Origin: Bacteroidetes bacterium MedPE-SWsnd-G1
GTDB taxonomy: Bacteria > Bacteroidota > Bacteroidia > Flavobacteriales > Flavobacteriaceae
Length of the DNA stretch: 40,818 nt
Reading direction: 5' to 3'
Assembly (NCBI GenBank): GCA_001874265.1
Contig: MPDD01000024.1
Location: 1 to 40,818 of the forward strand
This document shows positions 18,051 through 26,516 of the stretch, piece by piece (position 1 is the first letter of the stretch; each line of letters starts with the position of its first letter). The translations under genes were made by a program, and so were the position numbers. The notes below the pieces were generated by a model. It ran no database searches. It saw nothing but the letters and a program-made list of their open reading frames with translations, and was not told where the DNA came from.

Positions 18051-18965
18051 ATGTTTAAATTTAATATTGAAAACGAAACCTCACCATTAAAAGCAGTTGT
18101 ATTAGGAACGGCAAATAGTAATGGTCCTATTCCAAAATTATCGGAATGCTACGACCCTAAATCGATGGAGCATGTAAAGGCCGGTACATATCCAAAAGAA
18201 GTGGATATGATTAAAGAAATGGATGAGGTGTCTGAAGTTTTTAAGAAACACAATGTTACAGTTTATAGACCAACAATTATTGAAAATTATAATCAAATAT
18301 TTTCTAGAGATATAGGCTTTGTTATTGAAGATAAATTTATTCGTGCCAATATTCTTCCCGATCGCGATAGAGAGATACATGCCATAGATCATATTCTTAA
18401 AACGTTTAATTCAGATTGTATTATTGAATTACCCGAAGAAGCACATGTTGAAGGAGGAGATGTAATGCCCTGGGGTGATTATATTTTTGTAGGAACTTAT
18501 TCTGGAGATGATTATCCAAATTATATAACTGCTCGTACAAATATGGATGCGGTAATGGCTTTACAAGAATTATTTCCTGATAAAATGGTAAAGTCATTTG
18601 AATTGAGAAAATCTAACACAGATGCAAAAAACAATGCTTTACATTTAGATTGCTGTTTTCAACCAATAGGAACCAATAAGGCTATTATACATAAAAACGG
18701 ATTTTTAGTTGAGAAAGAATATCAGTTTTTAGTAGACTTGTTTGGTAAGGAAAATATCTTTGAACTCACTAAAGAAGAAATGTATAATATGAATTCCAAT
18801 GTGTTTTCAATTTCTCCTGAAGTTATTATTTCTGAAAAGAATTTTACGCGATTGAATTCATGGCTACGAGCACAAGGATTTACGGTAGAAGAAGTAAATT
18901 ATTCTGAAATAGCAAAACAAGAAGGTTTGTTGCGTTGTTCAACGCTACCATTAATTAGAGAATAA
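18051..18965 (+). CDS. Arginine deiminase / amidinotransferase superfamily hydrolase
   Basis: The 304-residue protein belongs to the guanidino-group-modifying enzyme superfamily, which includes dimethylarginine hydrolases, arginine deiminases and amidinotransferases. The catalytic set is visible: the acidic EGGD motif (residues 134-137), His198 in ALHLDCCFQP, and the nucleophile Cys296 in LLRCSTLPL. Asp87 in SRDIGF fits the substrate-binding acid. The exact substrate cannot be told from the sequence. In my memory this gene often follows citrate synthase in flavobacteria. The start codon lies five bases after the gltA terminator T run, so the leader is unusual. Confidence 0.85.
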   Translation: MFKFNIENETSPLKAVVLGTANSNGPIPKLSECYDPKSMEHVKAGTYPKEVDMIKEMDEVSEVFKKHNVTVYRPTIIENYNQIFSRDIGFVIEDKFIRANILPDRDREIHAIDHILKTFNSDCIIELPEEAHVEGGDVMPWGDYIFVGTYSGDDYPNYITARTNMDAVMALQELFPDKMVKSFELRKSNTDAKNNALHLDCCFQPIGTNKAIIHKNGFLVEKEYQFLVDLFGKENIFELTKEEMYNMNSNVFSISPEVIISEKNFTRLNSWLRAQGFTVEEVNYSEIAKQEGLLRCSTLPLIRE

Positions 18966-18970
18966 GAAGT

Positions 18971-19414
18971 TTACTTTATTCTAACATATTTCTCCACAAT
19001 ATATCGATTTATATTTGCGGTCTCCACTTTTTCATGACCATATTGAATTAAAGTGTCTCCTTTCAACTCTATTTTAAATGGAAATTTATGTCCTCTTAAA
19101 TCGGTTGATCCTATGTAGTTTAATGATTCAACATAATCATTACCATTTAGTGTATAAGTTCCTGCGCCACCATAAAAACTTTCAGAAGTTCCCTTTACTT
19201 GGTTGAAAAAAGAGAAATGAGAAGCGTTTATTATTTTGATAAAATCAGATTTGCTCACATCTTTAATTTGTAACGAATCATTTTCCTCAATCGAGCCATA
19301 AAACAGTTTCCATGTACCTTCAATAGAATTGATCGGATTTTCTCCTGAATCCTCATTGTGAAAACAGGAAATAATGGTCATAGCGATAACCATTAAAAGA
19401 TAAAGTTTCTTCAT
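18971..19414 (-). CDS. Small lipoprotein, lipocalin-like fold
   Basis: The 147-residue product has a lipoprotein signal (MKKLYLLMVIAMTIISC) with the lipid-modified cysteine at residue 17. After a short acidic linker comes GTWKLFYGSI, a start typical of lipocalin-like beta barrels, and the rest is rich in alternating beta pattern. I recognise no enzyme motif. It starts four bases after the sugar dehydrogenase and is probably co-transcribed with it; its stop is five bases from the convergent hydrolase gene, with no terminator between them. Confidence 0.7.
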   Translation of the reverse strand: MKKLYLLMVIAMTIISCFHNEDSGENPINSIEGTWKLFYGSIEENDSLQIKDVSKSDFIKIINASHFSFFNQVKGTSESFYGGAGTYTLNGNDYVESLNYIGSTDLRGHKFPFKIELKGDTLIQYGHEKVETANINRYIVEKYVRIK

Positions 19415-19418
19415 CTTA

Positions 19419-20540
19419 CTATTTAATCTTCAGAATTCCTTTTCCTTCAACGGCCAGATATATAAAACCATCAGGGCTTTGTTTTACAGAACGCACACGC
19501 CCAATGTTTTCAAATAATTTTTCTTCTTTTACCACTTTGTTGTTTTCTAAATGGCAGTGATTTAAATATTGGAATTTTAGAGAACCTACAAGTAGGTTTC
19601 CTTTCAATGAAGGATAGCGTTCGCTAGTAACAAATTCCATCCCACTTGGAGCAATCGAAGGCACCCAATAGTGGATAGAGTCTTCCATACCAGGTAAAGA
19701 TGTATGCTCAGTTAGGGTAGTGCCATTATAGTTTATTCCATAACTCGCTTTGGGCCATCCATAGTTTTTTCCAGCTTGCATAATATTTATTTCATCTCCC
19801 CCCTTAGGGCCATGCTCGTGAGTCCATATTTCACCGGTATCTGGGTTTAATGCCATTCCTTGAGGGTTTCTATTTCCGAATGTAAAAATTGCTTTTTTAG
19901 CATTAGGCTCATTATAAAATGGATTGCTTTCAGGAATTGTTCCATCATCATTCAATCTGTAAATTTTACCGCCATCTTTAGTAATGTCTTGTGGATTTAC
20001 ATCTCTATTAAAACGATCTCCAATACTAAAATAAAGGAAGTTATTCTTGTCAAAAGCCAATCTTGAACCAAAATGATTTCCAGATTTTTCGTTTGGAGTT
20101 GCACGGTATAATTGCTCTTTGTTCACAAGTGTATTGTTTTCTATTTTTGCGCGCATTACTGCTGTGTTTGCTCCATCATTCGAATCTCCTTCAGAAGTTG
20201 CATAGGTAAAATAGATCCACCCATTTTCACTATAATTTGGGTGTGCTTCAATATCTAATAATCCTCCTTGACCTCTAACTTCAATTTCTGGTAATCCGTC
20301 TATTTCAGTTTTCGTTCCATTTTTAACCAACAATAACTTGCCATCAATCTCGGTAACAAGCATCGTGTCATCAGATAAAAATGTCATGCTCCAAGGTCGT
20401 TTAGATTCAATAATTGTTTCTAATTCCAACGTTATATTTGGGTTCTCAGGTGAATTGTAAGCTAAGGAATTGGCATTTTTATTTTCACATGAAACAAGTG
20501 AAACTAATGCTAGAATTGGTAAGAAAAGAAGTTTTTTCAT
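19419..20540 (-). CDS. PQQ-dependent sugar dehydrogenase, lipoprotein
   Basis: This 373-residue protein is of the soluble aldose sugar dehydrogenase family (GSDH, similar to E. coli YliI/Asd), which oxidises sugars with pyrroloquinoline quinone. Signs are the six-bladed propeller repeats and the motifs RPWSMTFLSDDTMLVTE, GGLLDIEAHPNYSENGWIYF, GSRLAFDKNNFLYFSIGDRF, FTFGNRNPQGMALNP and the cofactor/metal loop EHGPKGGDEIN. The signal peptide ends in a lipobox with Cys18 (SLVSC), so it is anchored to a membrane. No PQQ synthesis genes occur in the window. A TonB-dependent receptor precedes it by 56 bases. Confidence 0.88.
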   Translation of the reverse strand: MKKLLFLPILALVSLVSCENKNANSLAYNSPENPNITLELETIIESKRPWSMTFLSDDTMLVTEIDGKLLLVKNGTKTEIDGLPEIEVRGQGGLLDIEAHPNYSENGWIYFTYATSEGDSNDGANTAVMRAKIENNTLVNKEQLYRATPNEKSGNHFGSRLAFDKNNFLYFSIGDRFNRDVNPQDITKDGGKIYRLNDDGTIPESNPFYNEPNAKKAIFTFGNRNPQGMALNPDTGEIWTHEHGPKGGDEINIMQAGKNYGWPKASYGINYNGTTLTEHTSLPGMEDSIHYWVPSIAPSGMEFVTSERYPSLKGNLLVGSLKFQYLNHCHLENNKVVKEEKLFENIGRVRSVKQSPDGFIYLAVEGKGILKIK

Positions 20541-20596
20541 GATTATAGTGTTATATAGATTGTAAAGCTACAAAATTTTAATGAGCATTGAATTAT

Positions 20597-22693
20597 TTAG
20601 AATTGATAATTCAACTGCATTCCGAAGTAGTAATTTATAGGTTCGCCAGGGTAATAATATCTAGGAGCATTTCCTCCAAAACTACTAGCGTTAATCAATA
20701 GCATAGAAGCGTATTTTTCATCAAACATATTGTTTATTCCGCCGTAAATATCGAAAATTACGTTTTCAAATAAAGCGGCTTTAAATCCAAATTTTGTATT
20801 TATTATTTGATAACTTTCGGAATACTTACTATTGTCATCTCGCATTGGAATTGAACCAGTATAGTTATAATTAATATTGATATAGGCACCAGACTTGAAA
20901 TTTAGAAATAAGCCAGAATTGAAAACTTGGTTAGGAACACCAGTTAGGTCGTTTCCTGAATAATCATTCTGTTCAGTTATAAAATCTTTAAACTTAAAAT
21001 TGTTCAAAGTAAAAGCGTTATGAATTTTTAGATCAATATTGTCTGATTTAATCAATTGATGGTAAGTTGCTATTTCCAAACCGTTATACGTTGTTTTACC
21101 AGCATTTACTCCAATAAATTGATTGTCACCAGTTCGGCGTGCCACAAGTAGGTCCTTTACATTCATTCGGAATAGTGCTACGTCATATGAATGATTTTTA
21201 ATAATCTGTCCTCTAGATCCAATTTCAAAATTCCAGCCAGATTCGGGTTTAATAGCTGTATTTATTAATCCATTGGGTAATAAGGTTTCTTCTAAAGAAG
21301 GTGTAGAGAATCCATGAGATGAACTAATAAAAACCATATTGTTTTTAGAGAAAGCATAAGTTAAAGCAACCTTTGGAGAAACAATTAGATCATATTGGTA
21401 ATCTCCAGATAAATTATCATTTCCATTGTTGTAATAATCAGTAAGATCATAATAGGTATTGTTCAGATTTATTCCAGTACTTAGAAATAAAGTATTTGAA
21501 AAATGAAATTTTGAATCTAAGAATATGTTGAAATAACTACGTTTTTCTTTTAAATCGCTCAATAAGCCGCCTTGTACACTTCCGGTTTCTGGAGGATAAT
21601 CTCTATACAAGTTTTCAAAGGTCTGGTATTCATTAGTGTCTGAAAATAATTCTCCTCCTATTACATATTCAAATTGTTTAGAAAAAAGTTGAAAACTAGA
21701 GTTTAACCTACTTCTAATACCAATTCCGTTTGTGTTTTCTTGCAATATGTTAAAAGGTCTAGGTTCATATGCATCTAAAAATGAGGTAAAAACGCTAGTG
21801 TATTGTTCTGTTTTTTGTGAATATTTGTGTTGCCAAGATAATCCAAATAGACCCTTTCTATAATCTTCATATCCTTTTGCACGCCCCCAAGTAAATGCAG
21901 CTTTTGTTGGATCGTTTATATAGTCTTCCTCATTTAATGAACTTGGGATGAATGCTTTTAAATCTATATATGTTGCAAAAATATTTAATTGATTGTTTTC
22001 GTTTAAATTATAACTGGAATTTAAACTAATTGTTTCTCTATCTGTTTCATTGTTTTCTCGATAACCGTCGCTGTATAGGTTCGAGTATATTATAGAAGTG
22101 CTGCCGTTTGAACTGGCGTAGTTTACAATAGCGTTCATTTTTTGCATTCCGAAAGAACCATTGTAATATTCTATACTTCCAAACGAATTGTTCTTATTAG
22201 AATACGGATTAATTTGGATAGTACCACCAAGGCCTGACCCATATAAACTTGAAGAAGGGCCTTTTAAAATTTCAACAGAACCTATAGCCTCCATGTCAAT
22301 ATCTTCTATAGTTGAAAACCCTGACCCGTTAGTTAATGGTATGTCTTTGTAATAGGCTCTTATTTTACTGGTGCCGAAAAGATTTCTAGAACCAATACCT
22401 CTAATCGTTATCCTGTTTGTAGTTAGGGTTCCATTATGCATATATAGCCCTGGAATGGTATTTAACACAGGTGCAATATTTATAGTATTGCCAGAGTTAA
22501 TTACCCCAGATTTTATTACACTAATTGAAGATGGAGTTGACCTTAAGGAACTTCTAAAATGCGACGACTTCACAACGATTTCGTCTAGCAATTCTGAATT
22601 TTGAATGGAGTCAGTTTGATGAACTACTTCCTTTTGACTATACGTTGTATAAAATGATAAAAGAACTAGAAGTCCTGAAAATGTGTATCTCAT
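20597..22693 (-). CDS. TonB-dependent outer-membrane receptor, PqqU/YncD-like
   Basis: The 698-residue protein has a signal peptide (cleavage after about residue 19), a plug domain at about 35-155 (STPSSISVIKSG, TIRGIGSRNLFG, EILKGPSSSLYGSGLGGTI) and a 22-strand barrel ending in aromatic Phe. Several local patterns match what I remember of E. coli YncD, the PQQ importer PqqU: IRGxGSR with IRxYxxxIP, YxGSFG, DGYRE followed by DLKA and a Pro-rich loop, NAGKT, and FDEKYxSxxxIN near the end. It has no carboxypeptidase-like N-terminal domain of SusC type. Position next to a PQQ enzyme supports a cofactor-import role, which remains an inference. Confidence 0.8.
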   Translation of the reverse strand: MRYTFSGLLVLLSFYTTYSQKEVVHQTDSIQNSELLDEIVVKSSHFRSSLRSTPSSISVIKSGVINSGNTINIAPVLNTIPGLYMHNGTLTTNRITIRGIGSRNLFGTSKIRAYYKDIPLTNGSGFSTIEDIDMEAIGSVEILKGPSSSLYGSGLGGTIQINPYSNKNNSFGSIEYYNGSFGMQKMNAIVNYASSNGSTSIIYSNLYSDGYRENNETDRETISLNSSYNLNENNQLNIFATYIDLKAFIPSSLNEEDYINDPTKAAFTWGRAKGYEDYRKGLFGLSWQHKYSQKTEQYTSVFTSFLDAYEPRPFNILQENTNGIGIRSRLNSSFQLFSKQFEYVIGGELFSDTNEYQTFENLYRDYPPETGSVQGGLLSDLKEKRSYFNIFLDSKFHFSNTLFLSTGINLNNTYYDLTDYYNNGNDNLSGDYQYDLIVSPKVALTYAFSKNNMVFISSSHGFSTPSLEETLLPNGLINTAIKPESGWNFEIGSRGQIIKNHSYDVALFRMNVKDLLVARRTGDNQFIGVNAGKTTYNGLEIATYHQLIKSDNIDLKIHNAFTLNNFKFKDFITEQNDYSGNDLTGVPNQVFNSGLFLNFKSGAYININYNYTGSIPMRDDNSKYSESYQIINTKFGFKAALFENVIFDIYGGINNMFDEKYASMLLINASSFGGNAPRYYYPGEPINYYFGMQLNYQF

Positions 22694-22707
22694 TAGCTAA
22701 GAACCGA

Positions 22708-24123
22708 CTATTTTTGTTCAATTAAAATAACTGAATCTAATTCCAATCTTGTTTTTAGCCAAAGTTTCAGTTTTACTTCTTGCTGTTTGGTGTTAGGAAT
22801 AGAATCGTACCAACTTGCTGCAAAAATTGAAATGGTATCTATAGACTGGAAGTTGGTAGTCATGACGTGACCGTAACTCAATGTTTTAAGACCGGAATAC
22901 ACAATTCTTGCTTCGTCTCTAACCTTAGAAAATGGTACTCGGTAATATTTATCCAATTCGTTTTGAAGTTCTTTTATTTTATCTTCACTTGTTTTAATTT
23001 TCTCATCTCTAGACACAATAATTTCTTGATTTCTCGCATATAAATCTGTGAGTTGTTCAACTTTATTCTGTAAGTCCGTACTCTGACTCTGTTCAATATT
23101 AAGTTTTACATTGGTAAGTTCAAATTCAGATAAGCGATTGTTCCAACTCTCTACTTCAGATTGTGACATGGCGTCACCATAAATAATTAGTTTAATAGAT
23201 TTAGTTTTATAATCGATATCACCTTTATTGGCATCAAAAATGTGAACACCACTTTGTTTCATTGCTTCAATAAGATGCTTTGCATTAATGCCAAATTGAT
23301 CAATCTTATATAGTTTGTAAAACTGAAAAACACTAAAACTAAAAATAACCAATGCTAGGAAGGAAGCGACTTGTGCAACTCTTTTTCTTTTTGCCGAATT
23401 GATGTATTTAACCATTGGAAATTGTAAAAACTTTACAATTAAAAAAGTCGCTAAGGCAATAAATATAGCATTGATTGTAAATAAAAACATGGCTCCAGAA
23501 AAGTAACTCCAGTTCCAAACTGCAAGACCATAACCAGCAACACATAGCGGAGGCATTAGGGCTGTAGCAATTGCTACACCTGCAATAGTATTGGTTTGTT
23601 TAGACCTTCTACTCATAGCGAGTATCAATGCCAAACCACCCGAAATTGCAATAAAAACATCTCTGGCGTCAGGGGCAATTCTGGCTTCAATCTCTGGAGT
23701 TAAATCTTGAAAAAGTGGAATTTTAAAGAAAAGAAACGAAGTAACTAAACTTAATCCAATCATTACTCCAAGATTTACAAAAGACCTTTTTAGAGTATCG
23801 ATGTCATTAATTCCAATAGACAATCCAACTCCTAAAATAGGCCCCATTAAAGGAGAGATAAGCATGGCTCCGATTACTACTGCTGGAGAACTTACGTTCA
23901 ATCCGATAGATGCAATTAATATAGAAAACACTAACACCCATGCAGTATGCCCTTTCATTGAGATATTATCCTTAACATCTTCAATAGTCGCTTTTTTATC
24001 AGTATCAAAACGGATATCAAGTATTTCCTTCAGAAATACTAATAAGTCGTTAAATATAGTGCCTAAATCCGACCTCTTTTTTGGTTCTTCAGGCGTTTGC
24101 ATATTTTCGGTTTCTTCACTCAT
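22708..24123 (-). CDS. DUF389 (TIGR00341) membrane protein
   Basis: The 471-residue protein has a soluble N-terminus of about 55 residues, then seven hydrophobic segments between about 60 and 275. The DUF389 signature SSPAVVIGAMLISPLMGPILG and the motif GVAIATALMPPLCVAGYGLA are intact. The C-terminal half is soluble and includes a coiled coil at about 355-400 (NKVEQLTDLYARNQEIIVSR), which is not part of the core family. The function of the family is not established. It lies 14 bases before the TonB receptor gene and ten after manC on the same strand. Confidence 0.88.
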   Translation of the reverse strand: MSEETENMQTPEEPKKRSDLGTIFNDLLVFLKEILDIRFDTDKKATIEDVKDNISMKGHTAWVLVFSILIASIGLNVSSPAVVIGAMLISPLMGPILGVGLSIGINDIDTLKRSFVNLGVMIGLSLVTSFLFFKIPLFQDLTPEIEARIAPDARDVFIAISGGLALILAMSRRSKQTNTIAGVAIATALMPPLCVAGYGLAVWNWSYFSGAMFLFTINAIFIALATFLIVKFLQFPMVKYINSAKRKRVAQVASFLALVIFSFSVFQFYKLYKIDQFGINAKHLIEAMKQSGVHIFDANKGDIDYKTKSIKLIIYGDAMSQSEVESWNNRLSEFELTNVKLNIEQSQSTDLQNKVEQLTDLYARNQEIIVSRDEKIKTSEDKIKELQNELDKYYRVPFSKVRDEARIVYSGLKTLSYGHVMTTNFQSIDTISIFAASWYDSIPNTKQQEVKLKLWLKTRLELDSVILIEQK

Positions 24124-24133
24124 AGTAAAATGT

Positions 24134-25210
24134 TTAAACTAAATTATCGCCAAATTTATCTGTTACTTTTTTCCTAATTTTGTTAATGTATTTTTCTTCG
24201 TCTTTAGGGCATATAAAAAGTACATTGTCTTTTTCTACAACAATAAAATCACTCAAACCCTGTATCACCACTTTTTTATGAGATTGGGTTCTGATGATAT
24301 TGTTTTTCGCGTTATTTAAAAGTGTTTCACCTCCAATAATTGCATTATTTTGGTCGTCTTTAGGAATTTTACTGTACAATGAATTCCATGTCCCTAAATC
24401 ATTCCATTCAAAATCAACGGGTAGCACACAAATGTTATTTGCACTCTCTAGTACACCAAAATCTATTGAAAGATTTTCTGCATGGTGATAGTTATTTTCA
24501 ATAAATGACTTTTCATTTTCAGTATTGTAAACGGTATTACCTTGCTCAAACAACTTTGTCATTTCAGGAAGCTCTTTTTTAAAAGCCTTTATAATACTTT
24601 TTGCACTCCATATAAATATTCCCGCGTTCCATAAATAGTCTCCTTGCTCTAAATACTCCTCCGCCTTTTCAATATTTGGTTTTTCAACAAATTCTAATAC
24701 TTGTTTAATTTCATTACTTTCATTCTTATACTTTATATAGCCGTATTCAGCCGTTGGTGTAATGGGTCTAATTCCTAAGGTCATTAAAACATCATTGCTT
24801 TTGCAATAATCAAATGCCTTAGAAACACTGTTTATGAATTTACTCTCATGTTTAATCCAATGATCACTAGGAGCAATTAGCATAATTGCATCAGGATTTT
24901 TCTGATATATTTTTAAAGCTGCATATAAAATAGAAGGAGCTGTACTGCGTTTGCACGGTTCCAGAATTAAATCATTTTCAGATAATTTTGGTAGTTGCTC
25001 TAGAACAAGGTCTTTATAGCTATTATTAGTAGAAACAAGAATATTTTCACTTGGTACTAAGTTTGCGACTCTATTGTAAGTATTTTGAATAACTGAAGCT
25101 CCATCCCCAAGAATATCTTGAAATTGTTTCGGGAATTTTTTAGTGCTCATTGGCCAAAATCTTGAGCCAAAACCACCCGCCATTATTACTGTGTATAAAT
25201 TTTTATTCAT
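24134..25210 (-). CDS. manC: Mannose-1-phosphate guanylyltransferase
   Basis: The enzyme makes GDP-mannose from mannose-1-phosphate and GTP, a precursor of surface polysaccharides. The 358-residue protein has the nucleotide-binding signature VIMAGGFGSRFWPMSTKKFP, the FVEKP sugar-phosphate motif and the acidic DHWIKHE site. It lacks the C-terminal phosphomannose isomerase domain found in two-domain proteins. The start lies three bases downstream of the sprT-like gene, so they share a transcript. Confidence 0.92.
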   Translation of the reverse strand: MNKNLYTVIMAGGFGSRFWPMSTKKFPKQFQDILGDGASVIQNTYNRVANLVPSENILVSTNNSYKDLVLEQLPKLSENDLILEPCKRSTAPSILYAALKIYQKNPDAIMLIAPSDHWIKHESKFINSVSKAFDYCKSNDVLMTLGIRPITPTAEYGYIKYKNESNEIKQVLEFVEKPNIEKAEEYLEQGDYLWNAGIFIWSAKSIIKAFKKELPEMTKLFEQGNTVYNTENEKSFIENNYHHAENLSIDFGVLESANNICVLPVDFEWNDLGTWNSLYSKIPKDDQNNAIIGGETLLNNAKNNIIRTQSHKKVVIQGLSDFIVVEKDNVLFICPKDEEKYINKIRKKVTDKFGDNLV

Positions 25211-25213
25211 TAA

Positions 25214-25810
25214 TTAATTTGTAACAATCATTTTAACTTCAACATTCTGATTGAATAAATAGGTTTTATTTGAGTGCAATTCTAAGCACTCGTACCTTGT
25301 TCTACGTTTCGTACCCATACGAAATGTACGGTTTTTAAATCTAAAATCTGTGCCAAAAGGTATTTCAAAGATAAAACTCTTATCTGACTTTTGATTAAAA
25401 GATTTCAAGGCAAGTGATAACCGAACATCAGAATCGGTACTAGCCTTTGGATTTTTTAAATAGTTTGCCAAATGAGGTAATATTTCCATTGGATAAATGG
25501 ATGGATTTACAAACGGCAACATTAAATGCTGAAAAGTCATTTTCCATTCTATACCGTGGGGTTGTACCCTTTTATATTTTAAATGAGTAGCTAAATGAGC
25601 AATTTCATGAACTAAAGTCAATAAGAATTGATATTGATTTAAATTGTTGTTGATCGTAATTTGATATTTCCCTTCTTTAGTTTTTCTAAAATCACCGTGT
25701 TTCGTACTCCGTTGATTCACAATTTTTAAAGTGTGCGGATACTTGTTTAGCAATTCTAAAACTAAAGGATAAGCATCCTTAGGAAGATGATTTAATAAGG
25801 GATTGTTCAT
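25214..25810 (-). CDS. SprT-like zinc metallopeptidase-domain protein
   Basis: The 198-residue protein contains HEIAH at residues 68-72 and the third ligand in HGIEWK (His86), the pattern of SprT-like metalloproteases that include SPRTN. The C-terminal zinc ribbon with two CxxC pairs is absent; only a single cysteine lies in RYECLELH. Function in bacteria is not settled. It is the first gene of a - strand run with manC and DUF389. Confidence 0.82.
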   Translation of the reverse strand: MNNPLLNHLPKDAYPLVLELLNKYPHTLKIVNQRSTKHGDFRKTKEGKYQITINNNLNQYQFLLTLVHEIAHLATHLKYKRVQPHGIEWKMTFQHLMLPFVNPSIYPMEILPHLANYLKNPKASTDSDVRLSLALKSFNQKSDKSFIFEIPFGTDFRFKNRTFRMGTKRRTRYECLELHSNKTYLFNQNVEVKMIVTN

Positions 25811-25816
25811 GAATTA

Positions 25817-25846
25817 CAAAGATATGTTTTTTCTTTTGTTTCCATA
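25817..25846 (-). promoter_or_regulatory. Candidate promoter of the sprT-like gene
   Basis: On the - strand TATCTTTG (25824 down to 25817) fits the -7 consensus, and a CATA (complement TATG) at 25843-25846 lies 18 bases upstream as a weak -33 box. The predicted start site is 25811-25813, within three bases of the ATG, so the mRNA could be leaderless. Confidence 0.4.
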
Positions 25847-25932
25847 TTTTGTTAAAGTCATTATTAAAATAGAAATGTAATTGTTTTTAAAGCACACTTT
25901 TTTATCGGTATCCTATATGATTACTAGGGATT

Positions 25933-25955
25933 ATGTAATTTCATTTAAATTACAT
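25933..25955. repeat. 9-bp inverted repeat upstream of the DUF6702 gene
   Basis: ATGTAATTT (25933-25941) and AAATTACAT (25947-25955) are perfect inverted copies with a 5-base spacer, 70 bases before the DUF6702 start. The element is symmetric enough to be a regulator-binding site or an RNA hairpin. The remaining gap (25811-26024) shows no gene or clear promoter for the + strand. Confidence 0.55.
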
Positions 25956-26024
25956 TTTATGACAATTTTCATATTTTAATTCAGTAAAAAATTGTACAAT
26001 TGCCAATTAATTTTAACAGCTTAC

Positions 26025-26513
26025 ATGAAATTACTACTTTTTTTATTCGCATCAACTACCATGTTAGCCCACGATTATTATTTTGCCTTTGCAGAAATGG
26101 CATTTAATAGCAGTAGCAATAAATTTGAAACGACCATTTCAATTTCTACGCACGATTTAGAACATGCCTTAGAAAATATAAATAAACCTGTAGGTCATTT
26201 AGAGAAGGTTCATGTAGATTCGGAAGAATTTAAAGTTTTGGAAGCCTATTTATTAAGTCATTTCAAGGTTACATCTAAAACGCCGGTAAGTTTTAATTTA
26301 CTTGGTTTTGAATCGAAGTTAGATGGTATAACTTATTTTTATTTAGAGTCTGATGCTGTAGAATTGCAAGACACGATAAAAGTTGAGTTTGATGCTTTAA
26401 TGGAAATGCATAAAGAACAACAAAATAAAATGACGTTTTATCATAATGATAAATCCTATTCCAAACCATTTTTATACACAAATAGAATTCAAATAATTAA
26501 CTTAAATAAATAA
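26025..26513 (+). CDS. DUF6702 family secreted protein
   Basis: The 162-residue product begins with a signal peptide (MKLLLFLFASTTMLA, cleaved before HDYYF). It matches the DUF6702 pattern: HDYYF at the mature N-terminus, SISTHDLEHALE, and a terminal LYTNRIQIINLNK-like strand. An upstream TTG at 25992 would give an 11-residue longer product with no hydrophobic meaning, so I use the ATG at 26025. The M1 peptidase starts three bases later, which I recall as the usual arrangement. Function unknown. Confidence 0.75.
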   Translation: MKLLLFLFASTTMLAHDYYFAFAEMAFNSSSNKFETTISISTHDLEHALENINKPVGHLEKVHVDSEEFKVLEAYLLSHFKVTSKTPVSFNLLGFESKLDGITYFYLESDAVELQDTIKVEFDALMEMHKEQQNKMTFYHNDKSYSKPFLYTNRIQIINLNK

Positions 26514-26516
26514 TCC

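Noticed and set aside
25992-26024. TTG start adding 11 residues to the DUF6702 protein
   Set aside because: The ATG at 26025 opens directly into a good signal peptide; the extra residues would spoil it.
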